DNA of 64,000 nt from positions 247,377 through 311,376 of the forward strand of contig NZ_KQ948935.1 of assembly GCF_001514235.1 (NCBI RefSeq), written 5' to 3'. Below are positions 26,221 to 34,120 of this stretch, piece after piece. The DNA comes from Streptomyces caeruleatus (GTDB taxonomy: Bacteria > Actinomycetota > Actinomycetes > Streptomycetales > Streptomycetaceae). Numbering within the stretch: the first letter of the stretch is position 1; the number at the start of each line of letters is the position of its first letter. The notes below the pieces were generated by a model. It did not search any database and was not told the DNA's origin. It saw only the letters and a list, made by a program, of their open reading frames with translations. Position numbers and translations under genes: made by a program.

Positions 26221-27738
26221 TCACCCCAGCGGCACCGGCTCCAGCAGGCCGACCGGCCAGGTGTGGACCGGATCGCCGCGGTGCATGAGCTCGCGGTAGC
26301 GGCGGGTCGTGGCCGCGAGGGCCGCGTCCCTCGTCAGGCCCGCCTCCAGGGCCTGGTGGAAGGTCGCCGCCTGCCAGGACGCGCCGTTCGTCCGCCTGCG
26401 GCACCGCTCCTCGATGACACCCAGGTAGAAGTCGCGGTCGGCCCGCTCGACGCCCCACGCGTTGAGGCCGACCTCGGCCAGCGGCAGCAGTTCGTCGCGT
26501 ACGAGGCTCACCGCGTCGACCTCGGTCGTCCCGCTGTACCGCCCCCGCCGGGGCCAGCGCAGCCGCGCGTCGATGCCGTGCTTGCACGCCGCGTCGAAGT
26601 TGGCGGCGGCCGCCTCGAAGGGGAGCCGGGTCCACACGGGCCGTGACTCCTCGGCGAGGGCGCGGACGACGCCGTAGTAGAAGGCCGTGTTGGCGATGAC
26701 GTCCGTGACGGTCGGCCCCGCGGGCAGGACGCGGTTCTCGACGCGCAGGTGCGGGACGCCGTCGGCGACGCCGTAGACGGGCCGGTTCCAGCGGTAGACG
26801 GTGCCGTTGTGCAGGACGAGTTCGGCGAGCGTCGGGGTGCCTCCGGCGTCGATGATCTCGAGCGGGTCCTCCTCGTCGCAGATCGGCAGCAGGGCCGGGA
26901 AGAACCGCAGGTTCTCCTCGAAGAGGTCGTACGCCGAGCTGATCCACCGCTCCCCGAACCAGGTGCGCGGCCGTACGCCCTGGGCCTGGAGCTCGGGCGG
27001 CCGGGTGTCCGTGGACTGCTGGAACAGCGGCGGGCGCGACTCCCGCCACAGCTCGCGTCCGAACAGGAACGGCGAGTTGGCACCCACGGCGACCTGCGCG
27101 CCGGCGACCGCCTGGGCGGCGTTCCAGACGTCGGCGAAGCGGCCCGGGGTGACCTGGAGGTGCAGCTGTACGGAGGTGCAGGCGGCCTCGGGGGCGATGG
27201 AGCCGGAGGTGCAGGTCAGGTGCTCCACGCCGTCGATGTCGAGCGTGAAGTCCTCGCCGCGGGCGGCCACGATCTGGTCGTTGAGGAGGGTGTAGCGGTC
27301 GACGGCGGAGAGGTTCGAGGAGACCAGGTCGTCCCTGTCGAGGGTCGGCAGAATGCCGATCATCACGATTCCCGCGTCGAGCTCACCGGCTTTTCGGTCG
27401 GCATATGCCAGTGACGTACGGAGTTCCTCCGCGAGCTGGTCGAATACCCGGCCCTGGAGCGGGTGTGGGGCTATGTTCACTTCCAGGTTGAACATGGCGA
27501 GTTCTGTTTGGAAATCGCGGCTCGCGATCCGCTCCAGCACCTGCATGTTCAGCATTTTCGGCATGCCGTCGGCGCCGGTGAGGTTCAATTCGATCTCCAG
27601 CCCCATCAGGTTCCTGGGGCGGTCGAACCGCTTCTCCTCCAGCAGCCTCTCCAGGCCCGTCAGACACCGCCGCAGCTTCTCGCGGTAGTGCTGGCGATCG
27701 GACAGATCGAACCGACCTGCCACGACCTTCTCCCCCAT
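26221..27738 (-). CDS. Glutamate-cysteine ligase-family protein
   Basis: The 505-aa protein belongs to the GCS2-type carboxylate-amine ligases: GLEIELNLTG near residue 46 with the metal-binding glutamates, LAMFNLEVNIAPHPL near 80, a central SVQLHLQVTP, and GANSPFLFG. Actinobacteria use mycothiol, so a glutathione role is unlikely. It may attach glutamate to an amine (compare EgtA in ergothioneine synthesis), but no egt genes are adjacent. GGAGGGAAG precedes the ATG. Confidence 0.88.
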   Translation of the reverse strand: MGEKVVAGRFDLSDRQHYREKLRRCLTGLERLLEEKRFDRPRNLMGLEIELNLTGADGMPKMLNMQVLERIASRDFQTELAMFNLEVNIAPHPLQGRVFDQLAEELRTSLAYADRKAGELDAGIVMIGILPTLDRDDLVSSNLSAVDRYTLLNDQIVAARGEDFTLDIDGVEHLTCTSGSIAPEAACTSVQLHLQVTPGRFADVWNAAQAVAGAQVAVGANSPFLFGRELWRESRPPLFQQSTDTRPPELQAQGVRPRTWFGERWISSAYDLFEENLRFFPALLPICDEEDPLEIIDAGGTPTLAELVLHNGTVYRWNRPVYGVADGVPHLRVENRVLPAGPTVTDVIANTAFYYGVVRALAEESRPVWTRLPFEAAAANFDAACKHGIDARLRWPRRGRYSGTTEVDAVSLVRDELLPLAEVGLNAWGVERADRDFYLGVIEERCRRRTNGASWQAATFHQALEAGLTRDAALAATTRRYRELMHRGDPVHTWPVGLLEPVPLG

Positions 27739-28298
27739 CGAAGCTTCCCTCCTCGGATGGGCGGGCCGAGTTTACGGCCGCCGGTGTCCCGGGTCAGGTG
27801 GGATGATGCCCAGCCGACGCGATCGATAACGTCCCGCTTCGACCCGGCGCCCGCTACTCTGTCGGACGTGACCGGCGGCACATTCACCAGGCATGCGGCA
27901 CTCCGCAGTTGCGGACTCCGCACGAACTCGTGAAAAACGCCGACGAGAATTGGCCGTCCGCGCCCGGGATATTTTTCGAGGTCATCGCCGTATGATCGGT
28001 CGGCACTCAGGATGATTCCCGCATATCACCGGCCGAATGAACCCTTGCCGGGTGCACCGATATCGGCTAGATGAAACATCGTCTGAACACTCGTCGTATA
28101 AACTCCGCAATCAAGGCAGAGGGTTGGCGCCCACGGTCCCAGGAGTCCTGCCGTCACGTCACGTACGGCAGACCCCACTCACCCCCCTCGCGCTTCCCGA
28201 CCCCGGCCCCCGCCTCTCTGACCCCCGTGAGCAGACAGCGCCGTCCGCCCCCGTCACGCCCTCGCGCCACCGGCTCTCCGAATGAGAGGCGACCCACC
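27739..28298. other. Intergenic region without a supported gene
   Basis: This 560-bp stretch separates the ligase-like gene from the next + strand gene. It has patches of lower GC (around 27955-28010 and 28060-28110). These may hold promoters for both sides, but I see no convincing -35/-10 pair, RNA gene or repeat. The downstream coding frame stays open back to an ATG at 28071, but that extension is low-complexity and lacks a ribosome site. Confidence 0.5.
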
Positions 28299-28901
28299 AT
28301 GCCGCTGCATGTTCCCCCGGCTCCCGCGCCCGCACTTCGCTCCGTCCTCACCGCCCTCGGCTCGCCCACCGCGGTCAGTGAGGCCCGAACGCCCTCCCTG
28401 CGCGCCGCACAGGGGCCCGCCACACCCGAACTCCCGCTGCCCGTGCACGTCCTGGACGAGATCACCCCGGCCGGGGTGACCGCGACCCGGCTGGCCGGCT
28501 GGCGCTTCCTGATCCGCTGCGGGGAACGCGCGGTGGCCGCGGCCGAGACCCGGCTGACCCCGGACGGCTGGACCTTCTCGCACTTCTTCGAGGGGCCCTA
28601 CGTCGCGTCCACCGAGCGGGCACTCCAGCAGGCCGAGACGATCGCGCAGCCCTACCAGCCGCGTCTGCTGTCGTTCCCCGGCCTCTACATGCTCACCCTG
28701 TGGCTGCACGGCGACTGCACCGCGGACGGCGCCACCGGCCACCCCGCCGCCACGGACATCCTCGTGCCGCTGGCCCCGGCACCGCCCGGCATCGCGGCCC
28801 ACCTGCCGCTGCGGGTCGCCGAGCTGCTCCCGGTGCTGACCCACCGGGCGACACCGGCCCCACTGCCGCCCCTGCCTCCCCTGCTGGGCTCCCCCGCCTG
28901 A
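28299..28901 (+). CDS. Hypothetical protein, Pro/Ala-rich ends
   Basis: I do not recognise this 200-aa protein. A Pro/Ala-rich start and Pro/Leu-rich C-terminus enclose a globular core of about 50-170. The core contains VTATRLAGWRFLIRCGERAVAAAE, WTFSHFFEGPYVASTERAL and LLSFPGLYMLTLWLHGD. No signal peptide or membrane segment is seen. The ATG at 28299 has GAGAGG upstream. A hairpin follows the stop. The coherent codon bias supports a real gene, probably conserved in Streptomyces. Confidence 0.75.
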   Translation: MPLHVPPAPAPALRSVLTALGSPTAVSEARTPSLRAAQGPATPELPLPVHVLDEITPAGVTATRLAGWRFLIRCGERAVAAAETRLTPDGWTFSHFFEGPYVASTERALQQAETIAQPYQPRLLSFPGLYMLTLWLHGDCTADGATGHPAATDILVPLAPAPPGIAAHLPLRVAELLPVLTHRATPAPLPPLPPLLGSPA

Positions 28902-28923
28902 CAGCGCACGGCGCGAGCGCCTC

Positions 28924-28960
28924 CGTACCCCGTCACCCGTTTTCCGGGCGGCGGGGTACG
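28924..28960 (+). terminator. Terminator hairpin after hypothetical gene
   Basis: CGTACCCCG (28924-28932) pairs with CGGGGTACG (28952-28960), with inner pairing of CACCCG and CGGGCG around TTTT. It starts 23 nt after the preceding stop codon. Confidence 0.65.
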
Positions 28961-29031
28961 CCGCTGTCCGGCCGCGGGATTAGGCTCGTATCGGACAACA
29001 GGAAATCGAGCAACGTAAACACGCAATGGTT

Positions 29032-29047
29032 TCGCTCGCGCGAGCGA
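29032..29047. promoter_or_regulatory. 16-bp perfect palindrome
   Basis: TCGCTCGCGCGAGCGA is a perfect 16-bp palindrome in the 364-bp region between 28901 and 29266, about 95 bp upstream of the Arg-rich mini-ORF. It could be an operator or a small RNA hairpin. Nothing identifies the binder. Confidence 0.4.
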
Positions 29048-29141
29048 CAATACGCTCGAACGAGCTCCCCAGGGCTTCCGGGCCACCCGGACTAGCCCCA
29101 TCCGACCACGCAGAACCACCCGAAGTGACAGTGGAGTTGGG

Positions 29142-29180
29142 ATGAACCGTCGGCGCCGCCGACGCGTCATCAACCTGTGA
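29142..29180 (+). CDS. Arg-rich mini-ORF, possible leader peptide
   Basis: A 12-residue ORF (MNRRRRRRVINL) starts with ATG behind GTGGAG, with suitable spacing, and contains six consecutive Arg codons of four different types. It ends 85 nt before the DUF5999 gene. The composition resembles leader peptides whose translation speed controls downstream expression. It could also be chance in GC-rich DNA; only position, ribosome site and the Arg run support it. Confidence 0.35.
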   Translation: MNRRRRRRVINL

Positions 29181-29265
29181 GAAAGCGGTGCTGCGAAATC
29201 CCTGCGGATTGACGCCCGTGGGGCAACACTGGGTTCCGACCGACTAATCACAACGGGGGGCGGCC

Positions 29266-29565
29266 ATGAACGAAGCTTCACGCCGCGAAACAGACACGAC
29301 AGCCACCACCGTCACGACATCCACCTCAACCGCCACAACAGAGCGAAAGATCCCCTCCATGTGCCAGCACCAGCTACCGTGCCCCTCAGCCGACTCCGCC
29401 GACCGGGAATCCGCCCGTCTCGTGGCGCACCACCCGGAGCAGGGATGGAGCCTGCTGTGCAACGGTGTTCTGCTCTTCGAGGACACCGGTGAGCTCCTGC
29501 CGGACGGCCAGATCATCGCCCCGCACCGTCCGCTGGGCACCGGCAAGGTGATGACCGCCGCGTGA
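29266..29565 (+). CDS. DUF5999-family small protein
   Basis: The C-terminal 68 residues (from MCQHQLPCPSADSADRE through HPEQGWSLLCNGVLLFEDTGEL) match, from memory, the streptomycete DUF5999 family, a small cytosolic protein of unknown function. The ATG at 29266 has a strong GGGGGG ribosome site and adds a 31-residue Thr/Ser-rich tail. The ATG at 29359 would give the usual family length but has a weak site. Two Cys and a His near the family start could bind metal. Confidence 0.8.
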   Translation: MNEASRRETDTTATTVTTSTSTATTERKIPSMCQHQLPCPSADSADRESARLVAHHPEQGWSLLCNGVLLFEDTGELLPDGQIIAPHRPLGTGKVMTAA

Positions 29566-29620
29566 CGCCTGCCCGGCGTCACACCACCGGGCGGAGTGAC
29601 GAACGCCCGGCGTACTCCCA

Positions 29621-29656
29621 GGGGCCGGTCGCAGACCCTGACTGCGAGCCGGCCCC
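29621..29656. terminator. Bidirectional terminator hairpin
   Basis: GGGGCCGGTCGCAG (29621-29634) pairs with CTGCGAGCCGGCCCC (29642-29656), with one bulged base. It lies between the convergent DUF5999 and xylanase genes and can end both transcripts. Confidence 0.7.
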
Positions 29657-29695
29657 CACGTGTATCGGGAGTCAGTCACTCACCGTAGCCGGAGG

Positions 29696-30739
29696 CTACT
29701 TCAACGCTTCCCGCAGCGCGAAGTACGCCGGCTTCGGGCGCAGCTGTTCGTCCCACGGCAGCGCGGCGCCCTCGCCCGGGAAGACCGCCGGGATCCAGCT
29801 GTACTTGTCCGTGTAGTCCCAGACGGTGATACCCACGCACCGGCGCACCGCCAGACAGGCCTCGGTCATGTCCCGGTACCAGTCGGCCTGCTGGGCCAGC
29901 TTCTCCTCGGTGACGGGCAGCTGCATCCGTACGTCGACCTCGGTGAGCGCGGTGTCGAGGCCGAGCCGGGAGAAGCGGCGGAGGTTGTCCTCCAGGGTGG
30001 TCGGATAGCCGTACTGGAGTGCCAGATGGGTCTGGAGGCCGAACCCGTGCAGCGGGACGCCCTGTGCCCTCAGCTCCTTGGCCAGTCTGTAGTAGGCGTC
30101 GCTCTTGGGGCCGATCGCCTCGACGTTGTAGTCGTTCAGGTACAGCCTGGCCTTCGGGTCGGCCTGGTGGGCCCAGCGCAGGGCGTCGGCGATGTAGCCG
30201 GGGCCGAGCGTCTTGTAGAAGACCGTCTCGCGGTACGTGCCGTCCTCGTTGAAGGCCTCGTTGACGACGTCCCAGGCGTAGATCTTGCCCCGGTAGTGCC
30301 GTACCTCGGTCTGGATGTGCTTCTTCAGTACGGCCCGCAGCTCGGGCGCCGTCCACTCGCGGCCGGTGACCCAGCCGGGCAACTGGCTGTGCCAGACGAG
30401 GGTGTGGCCGCGTACCTTCTGGTGGCGGGCGCGGGCGAGGTCCACGATCTCGTCGCCCTTGGCGAAGTCGAACACGCCCTGCTGGGGCTCGGTGGCGTAC
30501 CACTTCATGCCGTTGCCCGGCGTGATCTGGTCGAACTCGCTGCCGAGGAGCGCCTTGTACGGCTCGTCGACGAGTTCGGGGTTGTCGGTCGCGCTGCCGA
30601 AGTAGCGGCCGTGGCGCTGGGCGAGGTCGGCGAGGGTGGGCGGCTCGTGCCGTGCCTGGGCGGGCGGGCCCGCGCCGATCCCGGCGGCGACCAGGAGCGC
30701 GGCGAGGGCGCCGACGAGTCTGAGACGGTTCTTGCGCAT
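29696..30739 (-). CDS. Secreted GH10 endo-1,4-beta-xylanase
   Basis: The 347-aa protein starts with a Sec signal peptide (RKNRLRLVGALAALLVAAGIGAG, cleavage near AQA) and continues as a single GH10 barrel. WDVVNEAF near residue 160 holds the acid/base Glu, and ALTEVDVRM near 266 holds the nucleophile Glu. HTLVWHSQLPGW is the usual substrate-binding strand. It should cut xylan outside the cell. No carbohydrate-binding module is present. The gene is the last of four on this strand, 53 nt after a sugar permease gene, so hydrolysis and uptake of xylo-oligosaccharides are probably co-expressed. Confidence 0.95.
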   Translation of the reverse strand: MRKNRLRLVGALAALLVAAGIGAGPPAQARHEPPTLADLAQRHGRYFGSATDNPELVDEPYKALLGSEFDQITPGNGMKWYATEPQQGVFDFAKGDEIVDLARARHQKVRGHTLVWHSQLPGWVTGREWTAPELRAVLKKHIQTEVRHYRGKIYAWDVVNEAFNEDGTYRETVFYKTLGPGYIADALRWAHQADPKARLYLNDYNVEAIGPKSDAYYRLAKELRAQGVPLHGFGLQTHLALQYGYPTTLEDNLRRFSRLGLDTALTEVDVRMQLPVTEEKLAQQADWYRDMTEACLAVRRCVGITVWDYTDKYSWIPAVFPGEGAALPWDEQLRPKPAYFALREALK

Positions 30740-30792
30740 GGTGCGACTCCTCACGGTGCGGATGTGTGGGTAGCCGTACGTCCGCCTGCGCG

Positions 30793-31632
30793 TCACCCCT
30801 TGGTGGCGCCGGCGGTGAGGCCGCCGACGAGCTGGCGCTCGGCGACCGAGTAGAAGGCGAGTGCGGGGACCATGGCCAGCACCAGGTAGGCGAAGACGCG
30901 GGCGTAGTCCGCGGCGTACTGGCCCTGGAACTGCTGGACGCCGACCGGGATGGTCCACCAGGTGGAGTCGGTGAACACCAGCAGCGGCAGGAAGAAGTTG
31001 TTCCAGCTGGTGACGACGGCCAGGACCGAGACGGTGCCCAGCGCGGGCCGCGCCATGGGCAGCAGCACGCGCCAGAAGAACCCGAAGGAGCTGCACCCGT
31101 CGAGCGTGGCCGCCTCCTCCAACTCGCCGGGAATGTCCCGGAAGAAGCCGCGCAGGATGATGATGGTCATCGGCAGTCCGAACGCGGCCTGGGGAAGGAT
31201 CACGCCGAGCGGGTTGTCCAGCAGGTCCATGGAGCGCAGCAGCAGGAACAGGGGCAGGGCCGCGACCGCGAACGGGAACATCAGGCCCATCGTGAAGAGG
31301 GTGAACAGTCCCTCCCGGCCGCGGAAGGCGAACCGCGCGAAGGAGAACGCCGAGAGCGCGGAGACGGCCACGACCAGCACGGTCGTACCGATCGCGATCA
31401 GCGTGCTGTTGCCGATCAGCCGCCAGAAGTCGCCTGAGCCGAGGATGTCCGTGTAGTTGCCGGTCACCCAGGACTCGGGCAGACCGACCGGGTTGCGGGA
31501 GAGTTCGTCGGTGGACTTGAAGCCGGACAGCACGGCGTAGAGCAGCGGCACGACCATCACCGCGCCGACGAACACGAGGATCACGTGCAGCGGCAGGTTC
31601 CTTCTGTTCCGCCTGTCCGACCTTGCCGTCAC
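30793..31632 (-). CDS. Carbohydrate ABC permease (MalG type)
   Basis: The 279-aa membrane protein has six helices and the EAA loop (ELEEAATLDGCSSFGFFWRVLLP) that contacts the ATPase. It is the second inner-membrane subunit of a CUT1-type sugar importer. The GTG at 31632 overlaps the preceding permease stop by 4 nt (GTGA), so translation is coupled. No ATPase gene is in the operon; streptomycetes usually supply a shared MsiK-type ATPase from elsewhere. Confidence 0.94.
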   Translation of the reverse strand: MTARSDRRNRRNLPLHVILVFVGAVMVVPLLYAVLSGFKSTDELSRNPVGLPESWVTGNYTDILGSGDFWRLIGNSTLIAIGTTVLVVAVSALSAFSFARFAFRGREGLFTLFTMGLMFPFAVAALPLFLLLRSMDLLDNPLGVILPQAAFGLPMTIIILRGFFRDIPGELEEAATLDGCSSFGFFWRVLLPMARPALGTVSVLAVVTSWNNFFLPLLVFTDSTWWTIPVGVQQFQGQYAADYARVFAYLVLAMVPALAFYSVAERQLVGGLTAGATKG

Positions 31633-32633
31633 TTGCCGCCTCCCCGCATCGTCGTGGTGGCTCCCTGGAGGTCGCGGCGGAGCACGAACCGCTGGTAGGC
31701 GAGGGCGAAGACGAGGCTGATGCCGAACATGGCCACGCTGATCGCGCTGGCGTAGCCGACCTGGTAGCGCTTGAAGCCGTACTGGAACAGGGTCACGGCC
31801 ATCGTCTCGGAGTGGTGGTCGGGGCCGCCCGCGGTGGTCACCCAGACCAGGTCGAAGAGCTGGATCGACCCGATGACGGACAGGAACACGCTGATCCGCA
31901 GGGTGGGTGCGAGGAGCGGCAGGGTGACGTTGCGGAAGCGCTGCCAGGCGCTCGCGCCGTCGATGAGTGCGGCCTCGGTCAACTCCCGGGGGATGGACTG
32001 GAGTCCGGCCAGGTAGAGCATCATGTGGAAGCCGAAGTACTTCCACGTCATGACCAGGAACAGGGTGGCCATCACGGTGGACGGGTCGGCGAACCACTCG
32101 CCGCCGAGCCCGTCGAGGCCGACGCCGCCGAGGATCTGGTCGGCGAGGCCGTCGTCGGGGGCGAAGATCATGCCGAACAGGACGCCGGTGATCGCCTCGG
32201 ACAGGACGTACGGGCCGAAGAACAGCATCCGGTAGAACGCCCGGCCGCGCAGCCTCTGGTTGAGGAGTACGGCCATGGCGAGCGCGAACGGCAGCTGGAT
32301 CGCGAGGGACAGGACGACCAGGACCAGGCAGCGCCACAGGTCGCCGAGGAAGACGGGGTCGTCGAGGAGACGGGTGAAGTTGTCGGCGCCGATGTAGTCG
32401 GACGGCATGCCGAAGCCGCCCCAGCGGAAGAAGGCCGCGTACAGGGCGAACAGCATGGGCAACAGGACCAGGACGAGGAAGAGCACCAGCGCGGGCACCT
32501 GGAAGGCGACCGCGGTGAGCCAGTGCAGCAGCCGGCGCCGGGCCCGCCCCCGGGCCGCGCCGGCCGGCGGGGGCGGAAGGTCGACGCCGGGGCCGGGCTG
32601 CTTGTCGGCGGACGGCAGGAACGTGGAGGTCAT
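31629..32633 (-). CDS. Carbohydrate ABC permease (MalF type)
   Basis: The 334-aa protein has a Pro/Arg-rich cytosolic N-terminus, six or more helices and an EAA loop (ELTEAALIDGASAWQRFRNVTLP). It pairs with the MalG-type gene that follows in the operon to form the channel of a CUT1 importer. It starts 6 nt after the solute-binding protein gene. Confidence 0.94.
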   Translation of the reverse strand: MTSTFLPSADKQPGPGVDLPPPPAGAARGRARRRLLHWLTAVAFQVPALVLFLVLVLLPMLFALYAAFFRWGGFGMPSDYIGADNFTRLLDDPVFLGDLWRCLVLVVLSLAIQLPFALAMAVLLNQRLRGRAFYRMLFFGPYVLSEAITGVLFGMIFAPDDGLADQILGGVGLDGLGGEWFADPSTVMATLFLVMTWKYFGFHMMLYLAGLQSIPRELTEAALIDGASAWQRFRNVTLPLLAPTLRISVFLSVIGSIQLFDLVWVTTAGGPDHHSETMAVTLFQYGFKRYQVGYASAISVAMFGISLVFALAYQRFVLRRDLQGATTTMRGGGK

Positions 32634-32639
32634 CGCCGG

Positions 32640-33938
32640 CTACTGCTCTTCCTTCGCGGTCCGCGTGATCGCCTCGGTGACCTGTTGCGGGGACTTGGAC
32701 CCGGCGACGAGCCCGGCGACGCTGTCGTTGACCTCCTGGCCGACGGCGGGCGCGTAGGCCTGGTCGAGGTAGAGCTGGAAGCCGGTGGCGGCCTTCAACT
32801 GTGCTTGTACGGCCTTGATGTTGGGGTCGGTGATGGCGCTCTCGGCGGCGGGGACGACGGGGAGGACGCCGGTCTTCTTGACCAGTTCCGCGTCGGTCGC
32901 CTCGGAGGCGAAGAACTTCAGGAAGTCGACGGCGGCCTGCGGGGCCCCGCTGCGCAGGGCGTGTCCGCCGCCTCCGCCGAACACCTCGGTGATGCTGCCC
33001 TTGCCGCCGTCGACCGCGGGGAACGGGAAGAAACCGAGGTCGTCGCCGAGCCCCTTGCCGGCGTCGGCCTGTACGACCGGGGCCCACTGGCCCATGAGTT
33101 CCATCGCCGCCTTGCCGTTGCCGACGGCCGCGGCCTGCCCGGTGGGGGTGGAGTAGGCGGCGCCGAGGAAGCCCTTCTGGAACGGCTGGAGGTCGACGAG
33201 CTCCTGGAGGTGCTGTCCGGCCTGGACGAACGGGTCGCTGGTGAAGTCCTTGTCGTCGTACGCCTTCTGGAGGGCTGCGGCGCCCGCGGTGCGCATCGAG
33301 AGGTAGGCCCAGTAGTACATGCCGGGCCACTTCTCCTTGCCGGCCAGGGCGAGCGGGGTGGTGCCCTTCGCCTTCAACTTCCGTACGGCGTCGAGGAATC
33401 CGCTCCAGGTGGCCGGCGGCTCGGCTATGCCCGCGTCCTTGAAGAGCGCCTTGTTGTACCAGAAGCCGATCATGCCGATGTCGAACGGGATGCCGTACAC
33501 CTTGTCGTCGAGGAGGTACGGCTCCTTGGCGACCGGCAGCAGGCCCTCGGCGAAGTCCTTGGTGCGGTCGGTGAGGTCCTCGACGAGACCGGCGTCGACC
33601 TGCTGCTTGAGGACGCCGCCGCCCCAGGTGTGGAAGATGTCGGGGAGCTTCCCGGAGGCGGTCAACGCCGTCATCTTCGACTTGTAGGCGTCGTTCTCCA
33701 GCTGGACGATCTTCACCTTGACCTTGGGGTTCTGGGCCTCGAACTTCTTGGCCAGCGCCGCCCAGACGCCCTTCGTCGGCTCGGTCGTGGAGATGTTCCA
33801 CCACTCGATGGTGGTCGTGCCGTCCGACGACCCTCCCTCCGAGTCGCCGCCGCAACCGCTCAGTGCCGTCATGCCCACCCCGGCCGCGGCGGAGACCGCC
33901 AGGAAGCCTCTGCGGGACAGTCCCGGGTCGCCCATCAT
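32640..33938 (-). CDS. Extracellular sugar-binding lipoprotein (ABC importer)
   Basis: The 432-aa family 1 solute-binding protein has a twin-arginine signal (LSRRGFL) and a lipobox ending at Cys29 (TALSGC), so it is a Tat-exported lipoprotein. The body follows the usual pattern (TIEWWNISTTEP, KKFEAQNPKVKVKIV, LPDIFHTWGGG). Linkage to a GH10 xylanase and a xylan-type operator suggests xylobiose or xylo-oligosaccharide binding, similar in role to BxlE; this is inferred from context. GAGGAGCG precedes the ATG at 33938. Confidence 0.93.
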   Translation of the reverse strand: MMGDPGLSRRGFLAVSAAAGVGMTALSGCGGDSEGGSSDGTTTIEWWNISTTEPTKGVWAALAKKFEAQNPKVKVKIVQLENDAYKSKMTALTASGKLPDIFHTWGGGVLKQQVDAGLVEDLTDRTKDFAEGLLPVAKEPYLLDDKVYGIPFDIGMIGFWYNKALFKDAGIAEPPATWSGFLDAVRKLKAKGTTPLALAGKEKWPGMYYWAYLSMRTAGAAALQKAYDDKDFTSDPFVQAGQHLQELVDLQPFQKGFLGAAYSTPTGQAAAVGNGKAAMELMGQWAPVVQADAGKGLGDDLGFFPFPAVDGGKGSITEVFGGGGGHALRSGAPQAAVDFLKFFASEATDAELVKKTGVLPVVPAAESAITDPNIKAVQAQLKAATGFQLYLDQAYAPAVGQEVNDSVAGLVAGSKSPQQVTEAITRTAKEEQ

Positions 33939-33946
33939 GCGCTCCT

Positions 33947-33957
33947 CGAAAGTTTCG
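33947..33957. promoter_or_regulatory. Xylan-regulon type operator CGAAAGTTTCG
   Basis: A perfect 11-bp inverted repeat abuts the ribosome site of the sugar-binding protein gene, where a bound repressor would block transcription or elongation. It matches the CGAAA-N-TTTCG element I recall for streptomycete xylanase and bxl promoters (LacI/ROK-type repressors). No repressor gene is adjacent. Confidence 0.65.
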
Positions 33958-33968
33958 GTCCTGATCCA

Positions 33969-34006
33969 GAAAGCTGCGTTGCTGCCGCACCCTAGAGACA
34001 GCTTTC
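33969..34006. promoter_or_regulatory. Inverted repeat upstream of the xylan operon
   Basis: GAAAGCTG (33969-33976) and CAGCTTTC (33999-34006) form an 8-bp inverted repeat 22 bp apart, 31-68 bp upstream of the first operon gene. It could be a second operator pair or a leader hairpin. Confidence 0.4.
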
Positions 34007-34080
34007 AAACGGTGGCAACCCCTTGGACACAGTGAATCTGCCGCTGATCGTCAAGACAGAGGCAGCGGCTGGGGAGCGAG

Positions 34081-34091
34081 CGAAACATTCG
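34081..34091. promoter_or_regulatory. Second operator-like site CGAAACATTCG
   Basis: This site differs by one base from a perfect CGAAA-C-TTTCG element and lies about 143 bp upstream of the sugar-binding protein start, just after the 3' end of the decarboxylase relic. Paired sites with this separation would allow repression by DNA looping. Confidence 0.4.
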
Positions 34092-34120
34092 ATTCGGCTG
34101 GCGATCCTTACGGGACCCCG

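Noticed and set aside
30793..34008. Single 1071-codon frame covering two permeases and the binding protein
   Set aside because: Only its last 279 codons (from GTG 31632) look like protein; the rest is a shadow of the malF-type and binding-protein genes in other frames.
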